Positions 24,239-32,648 of a stretch of DNA of 64,000 nt are shown piece after piece. Positions within the stretch are counted from its first letter, which is position 1; every line of letters begins with the position of its first letter. The notes beneath the pieces are model-generated. The model was not told the origin of the DNA. It searched no databases and worked only from the letters and a program-made list of their open reading frames with translations. The DNA is from Halomonas sp. (GTDB lineage Bacteria; Pseudomonadota; Gammaproteobacteria; Pseudomonadales; Halomonadaceae), in contig NZ_JAGOBJ010000003.1 of assembly GCF_017983445.1 (NCBI RefSeq), positions 124,001-188,000 of the forward strand, in the 5' to 3' direction. A program made the position numbers and the translations under genes.

Positions 24239-24739
24239 ATGTTATCTTCCGGTTTAAGCAACGTGAAACAAATTAAAGATACCTTAGATGTTATTACTGG
24301 GATCGTATTGTTACTGATCTCATTGGTATTGGCTTTCTATCTGGTGCCTAATTATATTGGGGAGCCATCTATATTACAAAACCCCATGATGTCACCTAGA
24401 TGGCTTCCCAATATCGTTAGTTGGCTTATATTAGTCTTTTCAGTTCTATTGATTATCCAAGGCGTTTTAGTCCCAAGCGATGCTGAAAATGACGAGCGAA
24501 AGATAATTAAAGGCCCTTACCGGCGCTTTATAATCATGCTTATAGCGTTTTTGGTTTACGTACTGTTGTTTGAGTCATTAGGCGCTATTTTAACCGGTAT
24601 ATTGGCAACGGTTCTTTTATTTTTGGCTCATCCAGTGCGCGTTTGGTGGGCTTATGGTTTTGCGCTTGCGTTTCCTGTTGGAGTAACGCTGTTATTTGTC
24701 AATGTGATGAATGTACCTCTTCCTTTGATGCCTTATTAA
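24239..24739 (+). CDS. tripartite tricarboxylate transporter small membrane subunit (TctB)
   Basis: The 166-residue protein has four hydrophobic segments (about 16-34, 50-72, 92-112 and 116-160 region) and ends ...FVNVMNVPLPLMPY, typical of TctB. It partners the large subunit TctA in Na+- or proton-driven carboxylate import. The ATG at 24239 follows GGGGAGG; an in-frame start at 24203 would fall in the hairpin. It is followed 33 bases later by tctA. Confidence 0.85.
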   Translation: MLSSGLSNVKQIKDTLDVITGIVLLLISLVLAFYLVPNYIGEPSILQNPMMSPRWLPNIVSWLILVFSVLLIIQGVLVPSDAENDERKIIKGPYRRFIIMLIAFLVYVLLFESLGAILTGILATVLLFLAHPVRVWWAYGFALAFPVGVTLLFVNVMNVPLPLMPY

Positions 24740-24772
24740 CTATTTATCGTCAGCGTGCAGCCTTGGTGACAT

Positions 24773-26260
24773 ATGGAAAACATTACTGAAGTTTTACAGC
24801 TATTTTTAAGTATCGATAACTTTATAGCGATCGCTTTAGGCGTCGTTATTGGTGTTACGGTAGGTTCAATACCCGGTCTTACAGCGACAATGGCGGTAGC
24901 GCTCGCGCTGCCGTTTACGTTCTCAATGCAGCCTGTGGCCGCTATTCTCCTGTTGGTAGGTATCTATAAAGGGGGAATGTATGGTGGTTCAATCACGGCG
25001 ATCCTGATACGCACCCCAGGCTCTCCTGCATCGGCATGTACGTTGCTGGATGGCTATCCTATGGCACAGCAAGGGAATGCTAAAAAAGCGTTGAAAGCAG
25101 CGCTTTTCTCATCCGTTATTGCCGATTTTATTTCCAATATTGCGCTGATATTTTTCGCCGCTTACCTGGCGAAAGTAGCCCTTAACTTTGGCGCGCCAGA
25201 ATTCTTCTGGTTAATCTGTTTCTCACTGACCATTATTATTTCTTTGGCAAGTGGCTCTATGATTAAAGGGCTCTTGGCGGCGCTGCTGGGAATTCTGCTA
25301 TCTCTGGTAGGTCTTGACTCGGTATTTGGTTCACAGCGTTTAACATTTGGTAATTATAATTTAATGGATTCAATTTCATTTATTCCATTACTGATTGGCC
25401 TGTTTGCCATACCTGAAATTATCGAGTTCTATAGAAAAAAAGCACTACCGCATATTAAAGCTAAAGCCAGCGGCGTGGGCATGACACTGTCCGAACTTAA
25501 GCGCTGCATGAAAAGTATTATCCGTGGAAGTTTAATCGGTGTCATCATTGGTGCTATTCCAGGTACCGGAGCAACCGCTGCAGCGTTCATTTCTTATGGT
25601 GATGCACGACGCCGCTCCCCGAATAAAGCCAATTTCGGGAAAGGAGAAGTTGAAGGTGTGGCTGCTGCTGAAGCCGGTAATAATGGCGTGGCAGGTGCAA
25701 CCCTGATACCGCTGCTTTCACTGGGTATCCCCGGGGATGTGATCACGGCGATTATTTTGGGCGCCTTTATGGTTCATGGCCTTACCCCTGGCCCCATCAT
25801 GTTCCAGGAAAACCTTTCGCTGATATACGCCCTCTTTTTGGGCATCATGTTCAGTTCCGTAATATTGTTGGTTGTCGGTAATGCAGCCATCAAGTATTTC
25901 TCAATAATCGCCGATATTCCCAAAGCGATTCTCTTCCCGATCGTACTGATGTTTTGTGTTTATGGCGCTTATGCTGTTAACAACATGATGTTTGATATAT
26001 GGCTGATGCTGGCATTTGGCGTAGTGGGCTATCTGTTTAATCGGACAGGTATTCCGGCAGCACCGTTTTTGATCGGCTTCATTCTCGGGCCGATGTTTGA
26101 AGACAACCTGAGACGCTCTCTTCTTATCAGCAATGGCGATATGTCGATCTTTTTCCGTGGGCCGATTACCTGGTTCTTTATTGCCATTACGTTTGGATCG
26201 ATTGCCTTTGCGATATACCGCTTTTTCAAGGATCGGAACGCAAAGCTGATAAGTAACTAA
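24773..26260 (+). CDS. tripartite tricarboxylate transporter large membrane subunit (TctA)
   Basis: The 495-residue protein has about twelve membrane segments. Two TctA signatures are present: GVTVGSIPGLTATMAVALALPFTF...GIYKGGMYGGSITAILIRTPGSPAS near the N-terminus, and the related inverted copy IGAIPGTGATAAAFISYGDARR...GVAAAEAGNNGVAGATLIPLLSLGIPGD in the middle. It forms the translocation path of the transporter. Typical relatives are 490-510 residues, so it is full length. A CoA-transferase gene follows 71 bases later, suggesting that the imported acid is activated as a CoA thioester. Confidence 0.94.
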   Translation: MENITEVLQLFLSIDNFIAIALGVVIGVTVGSIPGLTATMAVALALPFTFSMQPVAAILLLVGIYKGGMYGGSITAILIRTPGSPASACTLLDGYPMAQQGNAKKALKAALFSSVIADFISNIALIFFAAYLAKVALNFGAPEFFWLICFSLTIIISLASGSMIKGLLAALLGILLSLVGLDSVFGSQRLTFGNYNLMDSISFIPLLIGLFAIPEIIEFYRKKALPHIKAKASGVGMTLSELKRCMKSIIRGSLIGVIIGAIPGTGATAAAFISYGDARRRSPNKANFGKGEVEGVAAAEAGNNGVAGATLIPLLSLGIPGDVITAIILGAFMVHGLTPGPIMFQENLSLIYALFLGIMFSSVILLVVGNAAIKYFSIIADIPKAILFPIVLMFCVYGAYAVNNMMFDIWLMLAFGVVGYLFNRTGIPAAPFLIGFILGPMFEDNLRRSLLISNGDMSIFFRGPITWFFIAITFGSIAFAIYRFFKDRNAKLISN

Positions 26261-26331
26261 TGAAGCCTGAATTGTCTTGTAACGTAGACTAGCTTCGTTG
26301 ATAGCGGATTAATAATAAAGAGGAGTGTGTT

Positions 26332-27555
26332 ATGCCAGGGCCGTTAACGGGATTGCGTGTACTCGACTTAAGCCGGGTAATGGCTGGGCCCTGGTGTACG
26401 CAAATATTGGCAGATATGGGCGCCGAGGTTATCAAGGTCGAGCGCCCGATACTGGGCGATGATACGCGTCACTGGGGTCCTCCCTGGCTATGCGATAGCG
26501 CGGGGCGCTCTTCGGGTCAGTCCGCCTATTATCTATCTGCGAATCGTGGCAAACACTCCATCACAGTGGATATCAGCGTACCGGAAGGGCAGGCGCTCGT
26601 TCGGGAACTGGCGGCCGACAGTGATATATTGGTCGAAAACTTTAAAAGCGGCGGGCTGGCTGATAAGGGATTGGATTATCCTAGTCTTGAGGCTATTAAT
26701 CCTGCGCTGATTTACTGCTCCATCACTGGTTTCGGTCAGACAGGACCGATGGCGCATATGGCGGGCTACGATTATCTCATTCAGGCCCAGGCCGGCTTAA
26801 TGAGTATCACCGGTGTGCCTGATGGGGCGCCAGGCGCAGGCCCGCAACGAGTAGGTATGGCAGTCTCTGATTTGACGACGGGGATGAACGCAGTCATTGC
26901 TATTTTGGGCGCGCTGCATCATCGCCATCAAACCGGTGAGGGGCAGTACATCGACATGGCGCTGCTGGATGTACAGGTCAGCTGGCTTGCCAATCAGGCG
27001 CTCAACTATTTCTGTAGTGGTAACACCCCTAAGCGTACCGGTGAATATCATCCTAACCTGGTGCCTTACCAGCCCTTTCCAACCGCAGAAGGTGAGAAAG
27101 TCATCATCGCTATTGGCAATGACGGCCAGTTTCAACGCTTTTGCCAAGCAGTGGGTCAGCCTGAACTAGCGGCCGATGTGCGCTTTAGCACCAACCCGAT
27201 GCGGGTGAAGCATCGGTTAGAGCTTATTCCCCTGCTGGTGGCTATCACTCGGCAGCGTACCAGCCATGAATGGATCGCGTTACTGGCTGATATTGCAGTT
27301 CCCTGCGGTCCAATCCAGAGTATCGATCAGGTTTTCGAGGATCCTCAAGTTCAGGCGCGGGACATGCAAATCGAACAGGTATCTTCCTATGGCAAGGTGC
27401 CCGGCGTCGCTAACCCCATCAAATACTCAAAAACCAAGCTGGAGTACCGAAAAGCGCCGCCATTGTTAGGTGAAGATACCGTCGATGTATTAACCAACGT
27501 ATTGAATAAAACGCCTGAAGAAATAGAAACGTTACGTCTTCAACAAGCGATTTAA
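26332..27555 (+). CDS. CaiB/BaiF class III CoA-transferase
   Basis: The 407-residue enzyme opens LTGLRVLDLSRVMAGPWCTQILADMGAEVIKVERP, the classic family III start. The expected catalytic aspartate is D180 in VGMAVSDLTTGM. GEGQYIDMALLDVQVSWLANQALNY follows. These enzymes transfer CoA from one acyl-CoA (often succinyl-CoA) to a free acid in the cytoplasm. Position after tctCBA suggests it activates the imported substrate. A GAGGAG ribosome site precedes the ATG. The specific acid cannot be deduced; relatives act on carnitine, oxalate, mesaconate, itaconate and benzylsuccinate. Confidence 0.92.
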   Translation: MPGPLTGLRVLDLSRVMAGPWCTQILADMGAEVIKVERPILGDDTRHWGPPWLCDSAGRSSGQSAYYLSANRGKHSITVDISVPEGQALVRELAADSDILVENFKSGGLADKGLDYPSLEAINPALIYCSITGFGQTGPMAHMAGYDYLIQAQAGLMSITGVPDGAPGAGPQRVGMAVSDLTTGMNAVIAILGALHHRHQTGEGQYIDMALLDVQVSWLANQALNYFCSGNTPKRTGEYHPNLVPYQPFPTAEGEKVIIAIGNDGQFQRFCQAVGQPELAADVRFSTNPMRVKHRLELIPLLVAITRQRTSHEWIALLADIAVPCGPIQSIDQVFEDPQVQARDMQIEQVSSYGKVPGVANPIKYSKTKLEYRKAPPLLGEDTVDVLTNVLNKTPEEIETLRLQQAI

Positions 27556-27597
27556 TCAAGGGGCGTATGTGACTTAATCAAGGCTAGGCGGATGGCG

Positions 27598-28311
27598 TTA
27601 GCCTACCGTGACGCCGCCACATACAAAGAGCGTTTGTCCTGTAACAAAACTGCTGCGTGAGTCGCAAAAGAAGCTCACGGCGTTAGCCACGTCTTCAGGA
27701 GCCCCCATGCGCTGCAGCGGAATATTATCAATAATGCGTTTGGCCCGTTCAGAGTCTGGCGGGTTGTTATCCCAGAAGGCCGTGGTCGCAATAGGCCCAG
27801 GCGCTACACAGTTGACCGTAATGCTATCCTGGGCAAGTTCTAACGCCCAGGTTCTGGCCATCGACTGCACCGCTCCCTTAGTGGCACTGTAGAGCGTTCG
27901 CGCTTCCTTACCCAAGACCACTCGGCTTGCATTGAATACGATACGTCCATTCTTGCTGGCCCGCAGGCTTGGTAATAGTGCCTGGGTGCATATCAATGCC
28001 GGGCGCACGTTAAGATGCATCAAGCGGTCAAAATCTTCAAGGCGGGCATCATCGAGCAAGGCAGGTGCCACAATACCCACATTGTTTACCAGACAGCTGA
28101 TAGCATATTTTTCATTTATTGAGTCCAATACTGCTTTTAACGCTTCTATATCTGATAGATCAACTTGATAAGCATCTTCTTTAAGCGAAGCTATCGTAGG
28201 CTCTACGATATCAAGAACGATAACACGGTAGCCGTCCTGTTGAAGACGCTCAGAGATGGCCTGCCCAATATTACGAGCGCCTCCGGTTACCACCGCGCAC
28301 GGCATAGACAT
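27598..28311 (-). CDS. short-chain dehydrogenase/reductase (SDR)
   Basis: The 237-residue classical SDR has the nucleotide-binding start VVTGGARNIGQAISERL, the LVNNVGIV motif, an active site with YSATKGAVQSMARTWALELA (catalytic Tyr-x-x-x-Lys), and CVAPGPIATTAF. It oxidises or reduces a hydroxyl/keto group with NAD(P). It is last in the minus-strand run atoE-yciI-catC-SDR. The catalytic serine of 'NASRVV' is in the expected place. Its substrate is presumably an intermediate of the module, but that is inference only. Confidence 0.9.
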   Translation of the reverse strand: MSMPCAVVTGGARNIGQAISERLQQDGYRVIVLDIVEPTIASLKEDAYQVDLSDIEALKAVLDSINEKYAISCLVNNVGIVAPALLDDARLEDFDRLMHLNVRPALICTQALLPSLRASKNGRIVFNASRVVLGKEARTLYSATKGAVQSMARTWALELAQDSITVNCVAPGPIATTAFWDNNPPDSERAKRIIDNIPLQRMGAPEDVANAVSFFCDSRSSFVTGQTLFVCGGVTVG

Positions 28312-28372
28312 ATGGGGTTTCCTTTAAAATAAAAGTTTGAATATGTAACGCTTACCAAAAGTTTTCGCTTAA

Positions 28373-28663
28373 TCAACTATCATCATCACGAACAGAAGAA
28401 GGGTGGCGGCAAAGAGGCTTTACACTTATTTCCATGTAAGGAAAGAGAGGAAGATTGGCGATAATATCTTGTAGCTCTGCGTTATCAGCGACATCAAAGA
28501 TACTGATATTGGCGTAGCTGCCCGCTATTCTCCATAAATGGCGCCACTTTCCCTGCTGCTGCAAGGCCTGTGAATAGGCCTTCTCTTTTGCCTTGATCTC
28601 TGATGCCACTTCGTCTGGCATATCTGTTGGCAGCTTGACAGTCATCTCAACGTGAAAAAGCAT
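28373..28663 (-). CDS. catC: muconolactone delta-isomerase
   Basis: The 96-residue protein is very close to Pseudomonas CatC along its whole length. It begins MLFHVEMTVKLPTDMP, continues IKAKEKAYSQALQQQGKWRHLWRI and YANISIFDV, and ends LPLFPYM...LCRHPSS. CatC converts muconolactone to 3-oxoadipate enol-lactone, the meeting point of the catechol and protocatechuate branches. It lies in atoE-yciI-catC-SDR with no catA or catB in the window. That makes it an orphan CatC, and its lactone may come from somewhere other than catechol, or catA/catB may be elsewhere in the genome. Confidence 0.93.
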   Translation of the reverse strand: MLFHVEMTVKLPTDMPDEVASEIKAKEKAYSQALQQQGKWRHLWRIAGSYANISIFDVADNAELQDIIANLPLFPYMEISVKPLCRHPSSVRDDDS

Positions 28664-28714
28664 TGTTATCTCTTCTTTTAACTAGTGATTACTGTATTTA
28701 AAAATAAGACGCGT

Positions 28715-29011
28715 TCAGAGAAGACATTGCTTGTCTAAATAAGCCTTCCGCCAGCGAACAATTTTAATGTCTTCAAACAGGTCTGCTATATAGAACGGGT
28801 CATGACGAATAAATGCCTCAGCCTCGTCTCTTGTCTCAAGATCGACTAGATAAAGCCCTCCTGAGGCGGTACTCGCATCGTCAGAAAGCTTGGCCCCACA
28901 GGCAAGTAGCAGAGCACTGTGAGCCTTTAGATAGGCAAGATGTTCATCACGTATTTCAAGCCGTAAAGTGTGGTGTCCTGGCTTATCAAACGTTTCGATC
29001 ATGAATGGCAT
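28715..29011 (-). CDS. YciI-like protein
   Basis: The 98-residue protein has the YCII domain pattern: R.EIRDEHLAYLKAHSALLLACGAKLSDD, GGLYLVDLETRDEAEAFIRHDPFYIADLFEDIKIVRW. The fold is the same ferredoxin-like alpha-beta dimer as muconolactone isomerase, and a few YciI members act on ring or lactone intermediates. It lies directly before catC (51 bases) and after atoE. No certain function; an isomerase, dehalogenase or lyase step on a lactone is a guess. GGGGGA stands as ribosome site. Confidence 0.82.
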   Translation of the reverse strand: MPFMIETFDKPGHHTLRLEIRDEHLAYLKAHSALLLACGAKLSDDASTASGGLYLVDLETRDEAEAFIRHDPFYIADLFEDIKIVRWRKAYLDKQCLL

Positions 29012-29045
29012 GGCAAATCCCCCTTAGTGGTCGAGGTGGGCTGGC

Positions 29046-30380
29046 TTACGCGGCCATATAGCCCCAGATCCAAATGGCAGTGCCGTATATAACGCCCAGA
29101 TACCCGAGTATCAGCACCATATAGCCCATGACATCGCGTAATTTAAGCCCTGAAATAGCCAGTACGGGTAGGATCCAGAACGGTTGAACCATATTGGTCC
29201 ACTGGTCACCCACCTGCACTGCCAGTGCGGTTGCTGCATGTGAAGCGCCTAATGCGGTAGCTGCTTCTATCATGACGGGGCCTTGTACTGCCCATTGCCC
29301 ACCGCCGGAAGGAGCGAGTAGATTGATCACTGCTCCGCTCAGGAAAGACCAGATGGGTAGTGTCTTCGCACTCGAGATATCCACGAAAATATTGGCAAAG
29401 CTCACCATCAGACCAGAGCCGACCAGGATGCCCATGATGCCAGCATAGAAGGGATATTGGACAATAATGCCTGATACGATACGAATGCCGTCATTAAGCG
29501 CTGCCAAATAATTGGCTGGGGAAGCAAAAAGTAAGATACCCAGAAATAAAAACGCAAAATTCACAGTGTTAAGGTTGAGTGACCCGCCGTCCATCGCATA
29601 AAGGGCTATATAAAGCATGCCCAATAAGCCAATTCCAATACCCACAATACGGCTGTGATTAAGTTTATCCGCAAGCGTCATTTCTTTATGATCAGGTTTG
29701 CTGGGTACGCTTGACTTAATCACTGACTCAGGGTTTATCTCAATAATTTCGCTAGGGTTTTTGGGATGTAGCCAGGCATTAAAAAACGGCAGCGTACAGA
29801 TGATAATCGCGCTAGTAATCAATAAAACTGGTGAAAAAATAGTCTCTGATAAGGGAATCAGCCCCATTTCATCCTGTAGAAAGTGACCTTCTGTTGCGAT
29901 TAAAAGTGGAACGCTGCCTGAAAGACCAATTCCATAAAGGGCAAAGCCTGAATAAGCGGCGGCAATCACCAATGGATAGTGTAAGCCTTTGACATTAACG
30001 GCCAGCTTCTGAGCAACGATGCCGCCAATAACTAACCCAAAACCCCAGTTAAGCCAACTACCGATTGCACCAACCAGGGTCGCTACCACAATCGCCATAA
30101 AAGGCGTTTTAACTCGGCTGGCAATTCGGTCCAGAGAACTATCGATTAAAGGGGTTTTAGCCAAAATATAACCAGCCAATAGAATGACGGTCATTTGCAT
30201 GCTGAAAGCAAGCAGACTCCAGAAGCCGTCACCCCAATAACGTGTCGCCTCAAACGGAGACGTACCCTCTACAGCAATAGCCAGTACAACCGTTAATCCT
30301 GTCAGCAGGATGGCGATAACCAAGGGGTCCGGCATATAGCGATTGATCAGCCGGGTGAAAAAATTAGCCATACCGTGCAT
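29046..30380 (-). CDS. atoE: short-chain fatty acid transporter, AtoE family
   Basis: The 444-residue membrane protein of the AtoE family has about a dozen hydrophobic stretches. Family features are FFTRLINRYMPDPLVIAILLT at the start, AIGSWLNWGFGLVIGGIVA, and NLLAPSGGGQWAVQGPVMIEAA with QVGDQWTNMVQPFWILPVLA near the end. AtoE proteins carry acetoacetate and other short-chain acids. It is the first gene of the minus-strand unit, with GGAG seven bases ahead of its ATG. A candidate IclR operator stands 36 bases upstream. Confidence 0.92.
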   Translation of the reverse strand: MHGMANFFTRLINRYMPDPLVIAILLTGLTVVLAIAVEGTSPFEATRYWGDGFWSLLAFSMQMTVILLAGYILAKTPLIDSSLDRIASRVKTPFMAIVVATLVGAIGSWLNWGFGLVIGGIVAQKLAVNVKGLHYPLVIAAAYSGFALYGIGLSGSVPLLIATEGHFLQDEMGLIPLSETIFSPVLLITSAIIICTLPFFNAWLHPKNPSEIIEINPESVIKSSVPSKPDHKEMTLADKLNHSRIVGIGIGLLGMLYIALYAMDGGSLNLNTVNFAFLFLGILLFASPANYLAALNDGIRIVSGIIVQYPFYAGIMGILVGSGLMVSFANIFVDISSAKTLPIWSFLSGAVINLLAPSGGGQWAVQGPVMIEAATALGASHAATALAVQVGDQWTNMVQPFWILPVLAISGLKLRDVMGYMVLILGYLGVIYGTAIWIWGYMAA

Positions 30381-30416
30381 GGCAGTTCTCCAGGAGTTAA
30401 GGTATTTTTAAAAAGT

Positions 30417-30431
30417 GTACGCATTGCGTAC
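30417..30431. promoter_or_regulatory. candidate IclR operator 3 (atoE / HAD divergent promoter)
   Basis: GTACGCATTGCGTAC is a 15-bp palindrome with six-base arms and fits GTWCG-N5-CGWAC. It lies between the divergent atoE (36 bases away) and 3-hydroxyacyl-CoA dehydrogenase (162 bases away) genes, so one site could serve both directions. Confidence 0.6.
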
Positions 30432-30593
30432 TTATGTTCGATTTTGGGGTTTGATGATTGTCCTTATCCCAAGGCATCACAATTCGACGATGGTCGCACG
30501 GCGAAAAACAGCGTCTCACTCACTTTGCTGTGCAAAGAGGCTGCTCTATGAGGCAGCGCATAGCTCAGAAACAATTAACAAGAGGTCAAAGAT

Positions 30594-31517
30594 ATGGCTC
30601 ATAACGTTGGGCGGGTGGTTATTGTGGGCGCGGGCACTATGGGCACAACACTCGCCAAACTCGTGTCCAGCAAGCAGTGGCCAGTACGTATCATCGATAC
30701 TAACCCGGCGGTGTTAGAGCGGTGCCGTACGCAATTAATCGCAGCTTTAGACCCTGAAGTTATGGCTGGCAATCATCTGGATTTTCAATCTCAGTGGGTA
30801 GCGGATGAAAGCGTTACGATCGTCATTGAGAGCGTGACCGAGAACCTTGAAATCAAGCAGTTGGTGCTTGCTCAAGCTGAAGCGCACTGCGGTAAAGACA
30901 CATTAATCGTGACTAACACGTCGGGTCTTTCGATTGATGAGATCGGTCAGAAAATGCAGTATCCCGAACGGTTAGCCGGGGCACACTTCTTCAATCCAGC
31001 GGACCTGATTCCAACGGTCGAGGTGGTGTCGGGTGCCGCTACGCTAGAGAGTACAGTGGAGCGCACATGCCAATTTTTAACGCAGCTTGGCAAGCGCCCC
31101 GCCGTTATTCAAAAGGCCGTGCCGGGGTTTGTCGCCAACCGGATTCAGCATGCCATCATGCGCGAGTGTCTTTCGTTGTTAGAAAAAGGTGTCGTCAATA
31201 TAGAGGCGCTGGATGATATCGTGCAGTTTTCGATTGGCGTACGTCTAGCGCTTAACGGGCCTTTACTACAGCGTGATCTTAACGGCTTGGATACGCATCT
31301 CAATATTGCGCGCTATTTATATAGCGATCTGGAAGATACTCACTTGCCCTCTGCATTGCTTGAAAGCTACGTGGAAAAAGGCTGGCTAGGGGCTAAAGCA
31401 GGAAAGGGTTTTTACGCCTGGAGTGATGAGCAAGTAACGCAGCGCGCAGCAAACGAGGGTAAAAGATTAAGCCAGATTATCGATATAGCGCTTGATAATG
31501 ACAAGGAGCCCAACTGA
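30594..31517 (+). CDS. 3-hydroxyacyl-CoA dehydrogenase family protein
   Basis: The 307-residue enzyme starts VVIVGAGTMGTTLAKLVSSKQWPVRIID (NAD site). The catalytic elements TNTSGLSIDEI and AHFFNPADLIPTVEVVSG (catalytic His of HFFNP) follow, then PAVIQKAVPGFVANRIQHA at the domain junction, and VEKGWLGAKAGKGFYAW at the end. It oxidises an L-3-hydroxyacyl-CoA to the 3-oxoacyl-CoA; carnitine 3-dehydrogenases share this layout. The stop overlaps the ATG of the cyclase gene. A reading frame beginning at 30415 in another phase is not real. In this setting 3-hydroxyadipyl-CoA to 3-oxoadipyl-CoA is an attractive but untested reaction. Confidence 0.88.
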   Translation: MAHNVGRVVIVGAGTMGTTLAKLVSSKQWPVRIIDTNPAVLERCRTQLIAALDPEVMAGNHLDFQSQWVADESVTIVIESVTENLEIKQLVLAQAEAHCGKDTLIVTNTSGLSIDEIGQKMQYPERLAGAHFFNPADLIPTVEVVSGAATLESTVERTCQFLTQLGKRPAVIQKAVPGFVANRIQHAIMRECLSLLEKGVVNIEALDDIVQFSIGVRLALNGPLLQRDLNGLDTHLNIARYLYSDLEDTHLPSALLESYVEKGWLGAKAGKGFYAWSDEQVTQRAANEGKRLSQIIDIALDNDKEPN

Positions 31518-32557
31518 TGGCCACGAAGAGTAATCATCCCCGCTGGGAAAAACGCCCCCAAGGCTCAAATTGGGGTGAGTTTGGGCCTGATGATCAACTG
31601 GGAAGAGTCAATCTGCTTCAGGCGGAGCAAGTGCTAAAAGGGGTCAAGGAGGTAACGGCCGGGCGAACCTTTTGCCTTTCGCTTCCGCTTAATCTGCCTG
31701 GCGGTAATGCGCTTAACCCGCGTCGCTATCCGCCCCGGCTTGCGCCAACGCAGCTTAAAAAAGACCACTACATCAATTTTCCTTTGGCCACCCATCACCC
31801 AGGCTTGCTTGATGTCATCAGTGACGATGAGGTGGTGTTATCACTGCAGTACTCTTCCCAATGGGATTCGCTTGCGCATGTCGGCGCCTTGTTTGATGCC
31901 GATAATGACGGCCATGCCGAACGGTGTTACTACAACGGCTATCAGGCAGAACGCGATATACAGCGTTTGGATAGCTCTGATGCTCATTCCTGCGCTTCTC
32001 ATGCTGCTCGTTTGGGTATCGAGAACATGGCCGTACACGGCATGCAGGGGCGAGGAGTATTAGTGGATTTGACGCGGGTGTTTGGTCACAAGCGCACCAT
32101 CGTCGGGTATGTCGAATTAATGCATGCGTTAAGCGAGCTGGACGTCAGTATCGAGGTTGGAGACATGCTCGTTCTGCGTACCGGATTTGCAGAAGCCATC
32201 CTGCAAATGGATGGCTCCCCTGATCTTGAGCAGTTAAAGCAAACCGGGGCCGTGCTCGACGGGACGGATGAAATGCTGCTGCAGTGGATTAGCGATAGCG
32301 GTATTTCGGCCATCTGCGCCGATAACTATGCGGTCGAAAACGCCGATCGAGAATTAACGCCTACTGATTGCTGTAAATTACCCCTGCATCATCATTGTCT
32401 TTTTAAGCTTGGGTTACCCCTTGCAGAGCTTTGGTATTTAAAGCCTCTGGCCGACTGGCTGCATGCCAATCAGCGCTCACGTTTTTTGCTAACCGCACCG
32501 CCGCTTCGCCTACCCGGCGCGATTGGATCGCCCGTGACACCTGTTGCAACGGTCTAA
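31517..32557 (+). CDS. cyclase-family metal-dependent hydrolase
   Basis: The 346-residue protein belongs to the putative-cyclase/kynurenine formamidase superfamily in its longer form. SSQWDSLAHVGALF carries the expected metal-ligand aspartate and histidine. Later come the conserved GRGVLVDL, VGDMLVLRTG, and ISAICADNYAVEN elements. Members open amides or lactones (N-formylkynurenine, isatin, cyclic intermediates). The start overlaps the dehydrogenase stop by one base with AAGGAG upstream. Given catC and yciI across the promoter, a lactone substrate is conceivable. The exact reaction is unknown. Confidence 0.85.
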   Translation: MATKSNHPRWEKRPQGSNWGEFGPDDQLGRVNLLQAEQVLKGVKEVTAGRTFCLSLPLNLPGGNALNPRRYPPRLAPTQLKKDHYINFPLATHHPGLLDVISDDEVVLSLQYSSQWDSLAHVGALFDADNDGHAERCYYNGYQAERDIQRLDSSDAHSCASHAARLGIENMAVHGMQGRGVLVDLTRVFGHKRTIVGYVELMHALSELDVSIEVGDMLVLRTGFAEAILQMDGSPDLEQLKQTGAVLDGTDEMLLQWISDSGISAICADNYAVENADRELTPTDCCKLPLHHHCLFKLGLPLAELWYLKPLADWLHANQRSRFLLTAPPLRLPGAIGSPVTPVATV

Positions 32558-32591
32558 GTCAATATCAACCGTATAAACTTAGCGCTCAGGC

Positions 32592-32612
32592 AAAACGCCG
32601 TTAGCGGGTTTT
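32592..32612. terminator. terminator hairpin between convergent genes
   Basis: AAAACGCCG and CGGGTTTT pair around TTAG with one bulged G. A-tracts and T-tracts flank it on both sides, so it can act for the cyclase (+) and for aroE (-). Confidence 0.5.
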
Positions 32613-32648
32613 AAACGGTGATGGTTTTAATGCATTAATACCCAAACG

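Noticed and set aside
30415-30717. A 100-codon open frame upstream of and overlapping the 3-hydroxyacyl-CoA dehydrogenase start
   Set aside because: It has no ribosome site, begins inside the palindromic operator, and overlaps a well-supported gene in another frame.
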